Source: Solenopsis invicta (Eukaryota; Arthropoda; Insecta; Hymenoptera; Formicidae). Taken from it: a stretch of DNA of 64,000 bases. Below are positions 34,553 to 46,020 of the stretch, one piece after another; the stretch's first letter is position 1, and the number at the start of each line of letters is the position of its first letter. The translations under genes were made by a program, and so were the position numbers. The notes beneath the pieces were generated by a model, which had not been told where the DNA came from, ran no database searches, and saw only the letters and a list, made by a program, of their open reading frames with translations. The DNA lies in the NCBI RefSeq assembly GCF_016802725.1, contig NC_052668.1, positions 1,178,001 to 1,242,000 of the forward strand, in the 5' to 3' direction.

Positions 34553-35350
34553 GTGCGAGAATGTATGAAGGTATGAAAGACTTACAGTACGGCAGTGACG
34601 GTCGCTCGCATGTTGTCATCTTTGGCTGCACTGTGTAATCCGATGCTCGGTGACTTATCTCAGCAGGGCAGTGTGTCAGTGCTGTCCTTGTCGACTCTGC
34701 AATTCGTTGACTCGGTGTTTCGGCGGTTCGGTGGCTCGATGGCTTGATGGCTCTGATGGCTCTGTGGCTCGATGGCTCTGATAACTCCGTGGCTCAATGG
34801 CTCTACGGCTTAATGGCTCGATGACGGACCTCTTCGGCACTTAGCAGAGATGTTTCGCTCTGGCTTGCCATTTTCCTCGTTGTAGGTTCTCCGTAAGAGT
34901 TCCTTGTCAGCCCCTTTGGTGTCGTATCCCACTTCTGATATCGATGTGGTACATCTAAGTGTACGATGTCGGACCTAAGTTCGATTGACGCCGGAAAGGG
35001 AGGTAAGAACCGGCGAGAAGGTTTACAGAGGAAAGAATCCATTTAGAATAAATGTATATATTTCGGCAGTATCCGACGTCACTCACAAGCTCGTGTTACA
35101 ATATTGATATTTTGGGCGAAGCGAGAGTGTACGCTTGTGACTGGACTGCTAGTATTGCTTCTTCGTGTATGTGACTCCTGATGTGGGTGGTTGCTTCTTG
35201 AATATTGTTTAATGGATTGATGCGTAACGTATAGATGTGTAATTGCTACTCCGCCGCTCGATTGTCGGGCGACCTCTTTATACAAATGTGATTGCGCTAA
35301 GCTGTTACTTGGCGCAATTATTTTCTGTGTGACCGGCATTTTCGTGACAC
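34553..35350 (-). mobile_element. Probable LTR/leader of the old Gypsy
   Basis: The right edge at 35350 reads TGTCACGAAAATGCCGG on the minus strand, a plausible LTR start. A TATAAAG box (minus strand, about 35280) follows, and TTTATTC/AATAAA-like sequence occurs near 35045. The left edge is uncertain. A short imperfect (TGGCTCNGA)n repeat lies at 34728-34825. Confidence 0.4.
34728..34825. repeat. Imperfect GGCTC/TGATGGCTC short tandem repeat
   Basis: About ten variants of TGGCTCGA/TGGCTCTGA in tandem, in the presumed old Gypsy leader. Confidence 0.8.
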
Positions 35351-35699
35351 GATTTCGTTAATAGACCGTTGGGTGTTTGGGTTTTAGGGTTTTCTGGTTG
35401 TCTCATGTTACGAAAATGCTTTGCAAGTTTTTTTATTTGGGGCATAGTGACCTGCTTATGGTTGCCATGCGCCAAATTATAGCTAAACTATAACAAAGTC
35501 ATTGAACAAAAAATTTTAACAGGAATGGCTTGCTACGCTTGAGTTGAAAAATTGGCTTGTTTAAAATAAAGTACACGCAAAATGCAAGAACTACAATTCT
35601 GTCTTTAAACAAGGTAAATAATATTATTACCAGGTATATAATATTATTACCAAATAAATAATATTAGGTTATTGTCTGATAATAATTTTTAAACAGCAA

Positions 35700-36500
35700 A
35701 AATTTTTTAACAGAATTCAAATCTCACATGAATCCAAACATTCCTATACTAATAAAGAATGTACGTGAAGTGTCCGCCTCAGATTTAAACGAGCTCATAA
35801 TATGTTGAATTATAAATAAAAATGAGAGACATACTACTTTTTTTATACGTGTCGAATGTCAATTTTAGGGGGTAAAACATCCCTTTGAAGAAAATCGTTT
35901 TTCTTTTTAAGTGTATATCGTCGAAACTATAAGAAATAGAGAAAAATGTTCTAAATGAAAGTTAAATGGCTTGAAGAGTACTTTATAATAGCAAAAAAAT
36001 TTTTTTTAATTTTTTTTATACTTTCTCTCACCACCTACCCATTTTTTTCAAAATTTTTATTTTTTGTTATAACCAAACTAAAGCATATTTTATTACAAAT
36101 TTAATGGTATATAACAAAGTTATAATGCGACCTTTTCATTTTCCAAAAATAATTAGGAACTATCCCATAACCCATGGTACTCGCATCCATCCATGTACTA
36201 CGAAAGTGTCCTCCTTCAATTTTAACGTTTAATACATTATAGTATAGATCAAAATAAGCGACACGTACTTTTTTATACGTGCCTAATCTCACTTTCAGGG
36301 GAGTAACACCCTTTAAAGAAAATTGGATTTTTTTTTTCAAAACGTACATCGTCGAAACTATAAGATAAAAACAAATGTTCTGATTAAAAGTTAAATGGCT
36401 TGAGAAATACTTTATAAAAATGATAAAAAACTGTCCTTAATGTTTTTATACTTTTCCCCATCACTTACCTGTTTTCTTCAAAATTTTTATTTCTCTTTAT
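35700..36500 (+). repeat. Two diverged tandem copies of a ~420-bp unit
   Basis: Blocks around 35840-36085 (TTTTTTATACGTG, ATCGTCGAAACTATAAGA, GTTAAATGGCTTGA, CAAAATTTTTATT) recur in the same order at about 36260-36500, offset by about 420 bp. The preceding parts (for example GAAGTGTCC/GAAAGTGTCC) also align. It is a satellite-like dimer or an old tandem duplication, non-coding. Confidence 0.7.
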
Positions 36501-36592
36501 AAATGTTACGTCCAGAGTCCTCAAATATGTCTTCACATTAGTTTATGTTACGAGAGACTAAAGAGAGGCTTAGAGTAGGATGGAACAAACCA

Positions 36593-37008
36593 CCGTTGAG
36601 GAGGTACGCCTCGGGCGGAATCAGCGGCGGGGTAGTTGCCCGGCTGACCCGTCTCGGGGCTTGGGACGCGGGAGTGCATACCTAGGGCCCTCTCCCAAGG
36701 AGGTCCGATGCACTCCCGGCGTCCCGGTTCGGGCGACTGGGGCTCGATCTCGGTCGAGTTCTGGCCGCTAACTCCGGAAGGGGGTTCCTGCCCTCGGGCG
36801 GGGACCCGTTTGGGCTAGGACGGATCGCGGTGCATGCTTAGTTCGATCCCGTGATCCGTCCCGAGCCCAGATGCCGGAAAAAGTTGGGTTTTAGTGAGTA
36901 TGTCGGCTAGTCAGGTCGACGAGTCTCACATACCCCGCGTTCCTGTCCCCACAGGACCGAGGACCCATAAAGGCGTTTCCCAACTATAAAAAAAAAAAAA
37001 AAAAAAAG
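36593..37008 (+). mobile_element. 5'-truncated GC-rich retroelement 3' end with poly(A)
   Basis: The 416-bp insert ends in a poly(A) run of about 20 and is flanked by the 15-bp duplication GGATGGAACAAACCA (36578-36592 and 37009-37023). It is strongly GC-rich compared with its surroundings and has no credible ORF. The sequence resembles 3' UTRs of R1-like LINEs, but a SINE is possible. The poly(A) purity suggests a recent insertion. Confidence 0.82.
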
Positions 37009-37023
37009 GGATGGAACAAACCA

Positions 37024-37372
37024 TTGGTCTCGCGCACACATGTTACAGGGCGTGTGCAACGAGTCAAACGCAGCAAATGAGCTCAATTTGTCAGTGTCAC
37101 AACGACCCTATGACGCTTACTCGACTCGCACGTTCATCCTTATTTTGTATAAGCAAATCAAATCGCTTTTACACGGAATCGGACCAAGTGCTATCCTTTT
37201 TAAGAGCAAGGAATCGGAGATTCGGGAGTCAAATAAAGATGGAAAGTTTTGATTAAAATTTATACATTTATTTAATAATAAAAATTATACTTTGACATAA
37301 AGTTAAGTTAACATTTAAATTGATTTAGCATTATAATAAAAGACTTTATAACTTAAGGAACTTAAAGTAGTT
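37024..37372. other. Region without a recognised gene
   Basis: Target-side sequence of the preceding retroelement, followed by AT-rich DNA. Two overlapping frames here (from 37011 and 37040) are not recognised. Confidence 0.4.
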
Positions 37373-38534
37373 TGTAACGCTGGTGGTTTTCGCGCGGTTT
37401 GGTGGGGATCAGGATTGCGGATAAGCTCGCCAGATTGACCGGGTTCGGTAGAGTAATCACACTCGGAGTTAGATGGCAAAAATACTAGATCTTTATTTAG
37501 AACTTGATAGCTACATGTGAACAGATAGTCTGTTGGCTTGAACGCCTCACGACAAGTGGACTTAGCCTAAGCAAAAACGCGATTGGCTGGTGGTCGCGAC
37601 AACCAATCGCCTCTGAGCGGTCCGAAACACTAGTTCTAGTAACGGAACATGTACGGCACCGCTCGGGGTAACAAAATGCTAAGTGAGAACCGAAAAAAAT
37701 ACAAAATAATAATCAATAACTATAATCGCGATAATACTGACGGGATGATGGCAATGCCATAAGCATCATAGTACTAACAATAATCTAACTTAAACCGAAG
37801 ATCGAGAGGAGCGATACTAATCGGAGAATTTTACGGTGGATGCGCGGTTTCAAACGGACACGGTGTCCGGGGTGATCGGGGAGCCGCGGAACGCGGGATC
37901 GGAGCGACGGTGGCTTTTCCGCGCCTCGCCCGAGCCGCCTCGTGCAAAATAAAGCAAGGATATCGTCAGAGTGCGGATGCCTTGACGATGCTTTAGGTTA
38001 CACAAGTGAGTCTACCCTGAGGGAGAGGACTAGGTTGATTAGCCAGGGATGCCTCAACGAGGATGCTCGTCGCGGACGGTGCCGTAATTCGCCAAGGATG
38101 CTCGGCTACGGAGCTCGGCGAGGGTACAGGCCGTGATTGGTTGCGGAGACGGTGTTCGGATGCTTGTAAGGATTCTCGGCTGGTCGGGACGACGAGGATT
38201 CTTGTCGAGGGTTCTGGATGAGGCGAGTATTCTCGTCCTCTCGGGAGTCGGAATCGCGGTCGAGGATTCTCGATCTGTCAGGTTCGGTGGACCGGGAAGA
38301 TCTGCTCCAGTGTTCCCACTGTTTATATATTCGAACGCGCGGTTGGACGGATCAATCCGCACGCTTGGTCGGCGGGCTCAAAGTGGGAACGTTACGAAAC
38401 GCGACGGACGGCGCGCGTGCTGCCGCGTGCTCGCGACGGGAAGTTAGCTTGGTGCGCGCACGTGGGTCTCGCCGGTGCTCGGGTGGACGGAGCGAATTAA
38501 CGGTGCGCGTGAGGTGGAGGGGTGTTTTGTTACA
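37373..38534 (-). mobile_element. Solo LTR (1,162 bp), minus orientation
   Basis: It is bounded by TGTAACGC and TTTGTTACA with the 4-bp duplication AGTT on both sides (37369-37372, 38535-38538), typical of Ty3/Gypsy integration. On the minus strand a TATATAAA box near 38330 precedes an AATAAA near 37497, in the right order for an LTR. No second LTR or internal region is attached. The frames inside are artefacts of GC-richness. Confidence 0.65.
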
Positions 38535-38762
38535 AGTTTATACGTATTTAATCGTTGTATAATCGTGAGTTTATGAACGTGTATATGCATGTGTGAAGAG
38601 AGTGGGGAATTCCGTGAGTGTGGTGGCGAAAGAAAAACAAGCTTAAAAATAATTTCTTAAGATTAAGACGGTTAAGGGATGTTTGATTTAAGTAAGAAAA
38701 GGTTAGATAGTAAAATCTAGAATATGGGAAACTTAAACTCTAAACGTATTACATTAGAAGAA

Positions 38763-39250
38763 TTAAATTAACTCTTCTTTCTCTTCAGGAAAATTTGGAG
38801 GAAAAGAATCAAAAACTTGAAGAATCTCTTCGATTCTCTCGGGTGGGAGTCGATTTATATGGTTTTCCTCATCCTCGTGAGAAGACGAAGGAAATTCAAA
38901 CGCGGGAGAGTAAGGATCGTCGGGAGACCTTCGGAACGGGGAATCGGGATTTCGCTAGAAGAAGTCAAAAGGCAAAAGCGTTGGAGGGAAAATAGTAGTA
39001 GAAGGGGTCGGTTTTTGAGAACGCGCAAAGCGCTCCTCAGAGGTGTCAAAATAGAGAATTTTGTATGAGAAAATGATCTTGGGGATAGTTCAGGTCTGGA
39101 ACGTGCGTGCGATATGGGAGAGTAAGAAAAGGAGAGAGAGGAAGGAGAAGTAAATTGTTTAGGAGTACGTTTGGAAGAGATGAAAGAAGGAGAAGAAGTA
39201 GATTGTTCAAAAATGCGTTCGGAAGGGGAAAAAGGAGGAGGAGAAGTACA
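38763..39250 (-). other. Ser/Pro-rich coding-like segments, unrecognised
   Basis: A minus-strand frame without ATG runs from about 39250 to 38855 and reads STSSPSFISSKRTPKQFTSP and similar. In a different frame, after a CTTCTTCTAG acceptor-like site, another reads RNPDSPFRRSPDDPYSPAFE and NRLPPERIEEILQVFDSFPP, ending at the stop 38765-38763. This could be a gag-like or accessory ORF of a retroelement, or a decayed gene. No family is recognised. Confidence 0.25.
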
Positions 39251-39789
39251 CTCTTATAATGTTACGGTAAACGATGATTGCTGAGGCGTTGAGCCGGTTT
39301 GCCAACTCCGGAGGCGGCTCGGATTTGCTCGCGATTGGTGTTGAATTAACGGTCTAAAAGCTCGGCGGTTCCAACGATTGCAGGACCATTGATTTGCGAC
39401 GGCGCGAGGTTTATTTCCGTGTTGAGTCGGGGCTCGTTGATTTTTCACTATTATTAACGGTGTTTCAAGTATCGGGTTTTTAAAGATAAACCTGCCGTCT
39501 CTCTTTCTTTCTTTGTCTTGTCTACTTGGAATAGTAGTAGTAGTAAATTGTATTGAGCCCCGCAGGAATATAATTTTACAATTTTCATAACAGGACATAT
39601 ACATAACATAATATAAGAACAAAAACAGAGCAGAACCATATAACGCAAATCAATTACACTTACAAATTTACAAATAAACTATCCATGAAACAAAAGCCGT
39701 TAAAAATCTCTTAACACATAACAATCCCGCCTACGCAAATGATTAACCTTCGCTACGCAAAAATACGCAATCTTAAGCCTACTTAACTC
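39251..39789. other. Region without a recognised gene
   Basis: Contains a short TCTTT-type repeat (39500-39520) and a TAG trinucleotide run (39533-39545). Nothing else is assigned. Confidence 0.4.
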
Positions 39790-41220
39790 TAACGCCTCTC
39801 TCTCTCTCTGTGCCGTGCCGGATTTCCGCTTCCGTCGCATACGTGCGCTCTCTGCCCTTTCAGACAGCTCTCCACCCTACCCTCAAAATTCCTCCGAAAC
39901 TCTCTCCACAAATACCCACACACTCTTCCCCATTCACACCCCCACACAATCACGTCCCCCATCAATCTCCCCTCCCTTTCCCCTTGAAATCTCCACATCA
40001 GTTACTCCCTTAAATTCTTCGAGCCTACGCAGCCAATCCTCCCCCTCCTTCTCTTCCCCCAGCACCTCCCTCATCCTGTCCTGCTAACATTCCTCTGCCC
40101 CTACCCCCCGCACTCTTCCCATACATACTGTCAGGTTTCCATCTTGCTTCCACACATTGTGCACTTCCTCTCTTCCTCTTCCTTCCAATACCGCCCCGTT
40201 CTCATGCCATTCCCGAGTCTAAATTTTGCTAATCTCGACTATCTCTTTTCCGACCAACCTTTTTTCAGGTAACCCGAGACCCTTTAACTTGCTTGTAACA
40301 CTCGTTAGATCTTGAAGCGCTAATTCTTTCTCATCTTTCCTCCCTTTGTTTTCCCCTGTCTATCCTTCTTATCTCTGCCTGATCCACTCTCTCCTTCTCC
40401 ATATTCTTTTCAATCCTTCCCATTTCCAATCTCCTGTCCTCATAAAAACTGTATCTTTATTTTTCCCAATTTAACTTAACCCTCCTCTCCCTCATTTCCT
40501 CCCAATACTTTCTCGCAATTTCGCTCTTCCACTCCGCCAGCCTTTCTTCAAAACCTAACGCCCTGTTTCCTGCCCTTGTCCTCAACTTGTCCCTTTGCAA
40601 TTTTTCTCTTACCATATACCCCGGTGTTCCGTACTCTACTGTCAGAACCCATCTCAAGTATTTTTCCTGTAAACGCTCTATTCTTGCTCTTTTCTTCCAT
40701 ATTTCCACACCCTATCCCATTACTGCCCACACCAACACGTCAAACATCTAAATTCTCTTATATAAATTCTCTCTAAACCTCCTTTTCCTAATCCCCCACT
40801 TGTCCCAGCACCGCCGCCCCCATTTTGACCCTATCCCTGACCTGCGCCTCTTGCACCCCCATTCCTTTGAAAAATGTAACCCAGGTACCTGAACTCCTTG
40901 ACTTCCTCCACCTCTTTCCCTTTTCATTTCCATCTCACTTGTTTTCTTTTTTCCCCTCCTTTTCCAAGTCTCAGGATCTCTAATTTCTTTACGTTCAACT
41001 CTAAACCTTTCTCTTTCAAATATCTTTCAAACCTAGCCATAACTAATCTAATATCCGCTTCCTCTTCTGCCAACAAAACTACACCCATCCGCGTATGCCA
41101 AAGAATATATTTTTTCCGCTTTCAGTCTCACCCCTTCCCACCCTCTCCTTTTAAAGACTTCCTCCAAATCCGCCAATATGAAGTTAAACATTATCGGATT
41201 TAGAGGACAGCCCTAGTCTA
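39790..41220 (-). pseudogene. LINE reverse-transcriptase fragment, decayed
   Basis: Reading leftward: GCPLNPIMFNFILADLEEVF (from 41215), then SLAYADG in place of YADD, KEKGLELNVKKLEILRLG and EVKEFRYLGYIF, and later ARIERLQEKYLRWVLTVEYG and GYMVREKLQRDKLRTRAGNR (40708-40457). These are RT palm/thumb and post-RT motifs of a LINE common in ant genomes, as I remember them. Numerous frame breaks and loss of the catalytic Asp show it is dead. The 5' half is missing. Confidence 0.75.
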
Positions 41221-41684
41221 CTTCGAATAGGTAGTTTTAAATAATAAATAATTAATATGGGGCTTATTTTGCGTGAAATCTTGAGTGAAAAAAAGGGTTT
41301 TATATCTCGAGGAGAGAAACGCTCTGGTAATTTAGTCAACTTGTTGGTATTTAGAAACGTAGATGTACAAATAGTCGGAGTGATTTTGGAAATACAATGA
41401 GGCTCTCGCACAGCAAGTAGCTATTGAGGCTGAGGCGGCAAGGCAATAGATGGTTGCTTGAATTAGTCGATAGAGCCGATGGTTCCAGATCTTCGTAACA
41501 AAGTCTTTATACGGCCAGAAATCTTCGATCACTTGCGGTCAACACTCGAGGACTTTTATAAGTTCAAGCGGAATTGAACGTAGACTTGAGCAAAAAGAAA
41601 TCTAATTTTAAAGTGCTCCGCTCTCTATGTCAGCCTCTTTTATATTTGAAAAAGTGGGTGAATCAAACACTTTTTGATCCTATA
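41221..41684. other. Region without a recognised gene
   Basis: No feature is supported in this 460-bp stretch. Confidence 0.4.
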
Positions 41685-41685
41685 T

Positions 41686-41717
<32 letters not shown>
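41685..41717. repeat. CA microsatellite
   Basis: An uninterrupted (CA)n run of about 33 bp immediately before a Tc1-like arm copy. Confidence 0.95.
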
Positions 41718-41718
<1 letters not shown>

Positions 41719-42510
41719 TGTGCAAAAATCTGACCGGCAACCTTCACGTGGTGCACATTAGGTAATGCTAATGTCGCCGGGAGACGTTATTTTTTGGAAA
41801 AATGTACTGTAAAAAATGTGTTTCTTCGAAGTCTTGTAACTCGGTCAAAAAAAATCGTAGAAAAAATTTTAAAAAAAGTATTTTGTTGAAAAAATGTCAT
41901 ACTTTATGGCACTTGCATTGGATTTGTTGATAAAAAATTTTTTATTGAACTACAGGCTGTTAAAAATACGTAATTTTAAGGAAAAAACAGTGTATTTTTT
42001 GGGGGCATAGTACTAAGAAATTGAAAAAATTTTTGAAAACCATTAATAACATGTTAAAGCTGAAACTTTGAGCTTTAAAATGGTTTTTTGATTTTTTGTC
42101 TAGGATGATTTTTTACGGAGTACGGATATCATTTGTAAAAAATGCAGGTTTAGCTTCAAGATTGCGTAACTCGGTCAAAAAAAATCGTAAAGAAATTTAA
42201 AAAAAAGCATTTTGTAGGCAAAATGTAGTTTATGAAACTTTACTTGAATTATTTGAAAAAAATTTGTTAGTTGAGCTGCAAAGTGTCAAAAATACAAAAT
42301 TTTAAGGAACATAACAGAGTGTGCTTTTTTACTGCATAAGACAAGGAAGTTAAAAGTATTTTGAAAATCTGCTGATAGAGCGTTAAAGTTGGATCTTCAA
42401 ACTTCAAAATGCTTTTTTATTTTTTATCTATGATGATTTTTCACCGAGTTACAGTCATTTGAAAATAGCTTAATTTTTGGTGTCTGGAAAGTGTTGCCTT
42501 TTTTTTTATC
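41718..42510 (+). repeat. Tc1-like arm, longest copy
   Basis: It matches the reverse complement of 13057-13700 and then the outer part of the right arm to about 14745, so this copy gives the fullest version of the arm (about 790 bp). Shared blocks include CAACCTTCACGTGGTG, AAGTCTTGTAACTCGGTC and TTTTGGTGTCTGGAAAGTGTT. No transposase is attached. Confidence 0.85.
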
Positions 42511-42639
42511 TTTTGAGTAGTGTAGTTCTATTTTCAGATTTTGAATTTTTTTGTAAGAAAATCAGATCTTATTAAATATTTAAACGAATAAAATTATTTG
42601 AGAAAAAAAAATCTATGAAGAATATCCAGTTAGGAATAT

Positions 42640-42940
42640 AAATTTTACGAGTATGATTAAAAAATTTTAAGATTTGGGAACAGCCATTATTATTGAAAAC
42701 GATACCTATTGCAATTGTTGAAAGACTTGTACTATTCTTAAAATCTCTGCCTAACATTAAAACTGGAAAAAATGTGTCTTTAGGAAAATTAAAGGCAACT
42801 AATCTCATCCGACAAGGACTCGAGAGTCATTTCAATGCACTTCTCATTAGAGATTTTAACAAGTTTCTCTACTCATTCTTCATTGATGAAACAACAGATT
42901 TAGTGAGGCATTGGCAGCTTTGTTCAATCATTTATTAACT
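42640..42940 (+). pseudogene. hAT-type transposase fragment
   Basis: The frame reads LPNIKTGKNVSLGKLKATNL, then FNALLIRDFNKFLYSFFIDE-TTD, the segment around the first catalytic Asp of hAT transposases. About 80 codons are readable. Upstream and downstream domains are missing. Confidence 0.6.
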
Positions 42941-42944
42941 TATA

Positions 42945-43948
42945 ATTTGGTATATTATTAATAGATAAAAAGTTGTTCGGCTACAATAACATCGTCTCTG
43001 CCGGTTAAAATATCATACTTTAAATGATTTTAGTTCAATATTTTGCAGAAATATAAGAAAGAGGCAAAAACAAAGGCTTATCTATCTAAATAAATAGTGG
43101 GTGATTACAGAATGATATTGGCAATCTCGGCCTAAATGATGGCAGTTAATCAGAGGTCGATAAATTGCAACGTGATTTAAAGATTTAACGCTTAGCAATT
43201 ATTCGACAATTTCTTTCATGTTTGTTTAATTCACAAATTTGTATTACTCCCATTAAAGATAGAATTTAATTATTTTCATTTGTTTAATGTCGGTATCGGT
43301 AGGAACGATATCCTCTCTCTAAGTTCAAAATTCTTTCTCAACCGACCAGTAGCTTGTTCAGCCTCGTAAGAGACTCGCTCTGAGAGGAAAGGTGATTAGA
43401 TGTACACTCTTACAATCAATTAACAAGAAAGTATCTTTAATTAGCTAATAATGTGCAGAGTATCTTTATTTCATTATTACAACGTCGTTAGATCACGAAA
43501 GAATCGAAGAACTTGACCAGAACGACGGTTTGCGGTAATCTGAATCTCCAGTTTTCAGGAGCATTCCGATTTCTCTTCGGGAATCCCCTCTTTTCTTGGA
43601 ATCGGATGGTCGTTTCCGCGAATCGGCACAAAGAGGAAAAGGAGTACACGGCGTTTATACGTGACTAGCTGAATTTTCAAACATGAAACGGTAAACAAGG
43701 TCGAGAATATTTTCGTACCGCAGTTTGAATGACCCGTCTCGTTACGGCAGTTATTGTAAGATTGGACAAAACGGATAAGTTTATACTATGCGTTAACATC
43801 ATTAACGATTACTATGATTAAAAATATCATAGTAGTTAACAAAGGAGAATGTAATATGTTTAAATGTTTAAATTAAATCAGTTTCTTTATTATTAGCTGA
43901 AATATATGTCGTTTCTTCTTGTTACAAGTAAACATAAATAAATAAGAA
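42945..43948. other. 1-kb region without a recognised gene
   Basis: Mixed composition, somewhat richer in GC at 43300-43760. No coding segment or repeat termini found. Confidence 0.4.
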
Positions 43949-44425
43949 CCCACATAGAACAAAAACCTCCAATGGACATCTAATAGACGTCTGCCGTGGA
44001 GGTTCAGACCTTCCAGTGGACGTTCCATGGACATCCAATGGACGGCAACTAGTCATCTACAGTTCCGCATTGCACACGTCCATTGGACGTCCATTAGACG
44101 TTAACAATGGATGTCCATTAGACGTTACATAGATTATTAATAAATAGTTCATAGAGCCTTAGTGAATGACAAATTGTTGACCGACGTCACGTAGATCATT
44201 AGTAGAGGCTTTATGGAGTCTTAGCAGACGTTACATGGATTATTAATGGACGTCTGCCTGTGGAGGTTTGTACCTTTTAGTGGATGTCCAATGGACGGTA
44301 AAAAAAAATTTTTTTTAACAGATTTTATTATTTTTATAGCTTAATCTGTATTCACTGTTTAACATATAACATTTTAATTTACTAATTACAATTACGCATT
44401 ATTTTATAAATTTTTGAAATGCATC

Positions 44426-44496
44426 GGCGCCGGCGGAATTCGAAACTAAGATCTTTGGAACGATAACCTAGTATCTTAACACTGAGCTAAACGTAC
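44426..44496 (-). other. tRNA-like (Pol III A/B box) sequence
   Basis: The minus strand reads GTACGTTTAGCTCAGTGTTA and continues to GTTTCGAATTCCGCC over 71 nt. TAGCTCAGTG matches the A box, and GTTTCGAATTC matches the B box at 9 of 11 positions, at tRNA-like spacing. The acceptor and T stems do not pair well, so it is a tRNA-derived remnant or a SINE-type promoter rather than a functional tRNA gene. Confidence 0.55.
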
Positions 44497-45419
44497 ACTT
44501 GTGAGATTATTAATAAAAAGTTATATTTGAAGTAAAGGTGATTAGAACAAGAAGAAACTGGCGTCTTGAGTATTGCGCAAACACTCTTACTAAGTCTTTG
44601 TTTATTTAGCCTTAAATATTTTTAATATAAATTATATAAATAATTAAAACCTGTCTCTACTCATGGCCAAATCAGTCAAAAAACAACAATTAGAAATAGT
44701 ATCGGAGCATGAAAAAACAGTAATAACGTAAAGAGCCCGTTGCCAAAGTTAATTTTGCAATTAATTGTTATAAACCAATTGTCAAAAATGACTGTAGAGA
44801 AAAACTGATTACGCCGATCGATTCACCGGGAAAAATTACTAAAAAAACATATAAGACGCTTTTTTAGTTATCATAGTTGTTATAATTGTTATAAATAAAT
44901 TAATTGCATAATTGTTTTGATAAAGAAATAATGACCAAATTCCGTAAAGAGAGCGCATGATGTTCGTAATGTAACATTTTATCCTTGTTTAATTTTCGGT
45001 GATCAACAAAAATTACGTCATGCGCATTATACGCTTTACGGAATCTATCTGACTTCTACCATGAAGATAGACCTCCCATGGAACTATGGAAGAGTGATGG
45101 ACATCCACTGGAGGTCAATTTCTATGTGGGTCTATTCTCAATTTAAAATTAGACATTTAAAATCGTCTTAAGCACAATCTTAAAAAGCTAATACGGCCAT
45201 TTGACAATAAATAAAAGATCGTATATGTACTTTAAGACGATCTAATGGCTCCTGCACACTGGACGCGGAAACGCTTGCCGCGCAGCATAACGAGACATAA
45301 ATGTAAAACCAAACTACATGTAAATATCTCAACATATAATTTTCTATTATTCTACGTACATTAACTTATAACAAATGTTCAATGGACGTTTATAATGTAT
45401 TGATAGAATATATTTGTCA

Positions 45420-46020
45420 TAGAGTTGAGATAAAGTTCTAATAGAGATCTATCTGACTTCCATGAGGGAAGTAAAATTCTATGGAGCTATGGAGGTTCCA
45501 TGGATTTTTAATGGACGTCCATCTGACTTTTATGATGGAAGTAAGATCCCATGAAGCTATGGAGGTTTCATGGACTTCTAATGGAGGTCTGTCTGATTTC
45601 CATGATGGAAGTAAAATCTCATAAAGCTATGAAGGTGTCATGGACTTCTAATGCTCGTCCATCTGACTTCCATAATGAAAATAATATTTCATGGAGCTAT
45701 GGAGATTAGATAGATGTTTAATGGACGTCCATCTGACTTCCATAATAGAAGTAAAATCCCATGGAGCTATGGAAATTACATGGATGTCTAATGGAGATCT
45801 ATCTGACTTCCATGATGGAAGTACAATCCTATGGAGCTATGGAAATTTCATGGACTTCTAATGTTCGTCCATCTGACTTTCATCATGGAGATAGACTTCC
45901 CATGGAGCTATGAATGTTTTATGGACTTCTAATGAACGTCCATCTAACTTTCACCATGGAGATAGACGTCCCATGGAACTATGGAAGGGCGATGGACATC
46001 CACTGGAGATCAATTTATAT
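45420..46020. repeat. 70-bp minisatellite, about 8 copies
   Basis: The marker ATCTGACTTCCATGATGGAA recurs at 45451, 45521, 45591, 45661, 45731, 45801, 45871 and 45942, giving a strict 70-bp period with 10-20% variation. Units contain ATGGACGTCCAT and CATGGAGCTATGG palindromes. Confidence 0.93.

Noticed and set aside
36580..36771. Short plus-strand frame starting MEQTTVEEVRLGRNQ
   Set aside because: Starts in the target duplication and runs into the GC-rich retroelement; the second copy of the duplication gives a similar unrelated start at 37011.
36593..37008. rDNA locus inferred from the R1-like sequence
   Set aside because: No 28S or other rRNA sequence is present; the target duplication is unrelated to the 28S site.
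37942..38562. Frames of about 100 codons on both strands
   Set aside because: Located within a GC-rich solo LTR, Arg/Gly/Ser-rich in several frames at once, so composition artefacts.
39810..41203. Pro/Ser-rich plus-strand frames
   Set aside because: Antisense of the decayed LINE reverse-transcriptase region.
45420..46020. Possible CRISPR-like array
   Set aside because: The 70-bp units are contiguous and diverge throughout with no constant repeat/unique spacer alternation, and the genome is eukaryotic.
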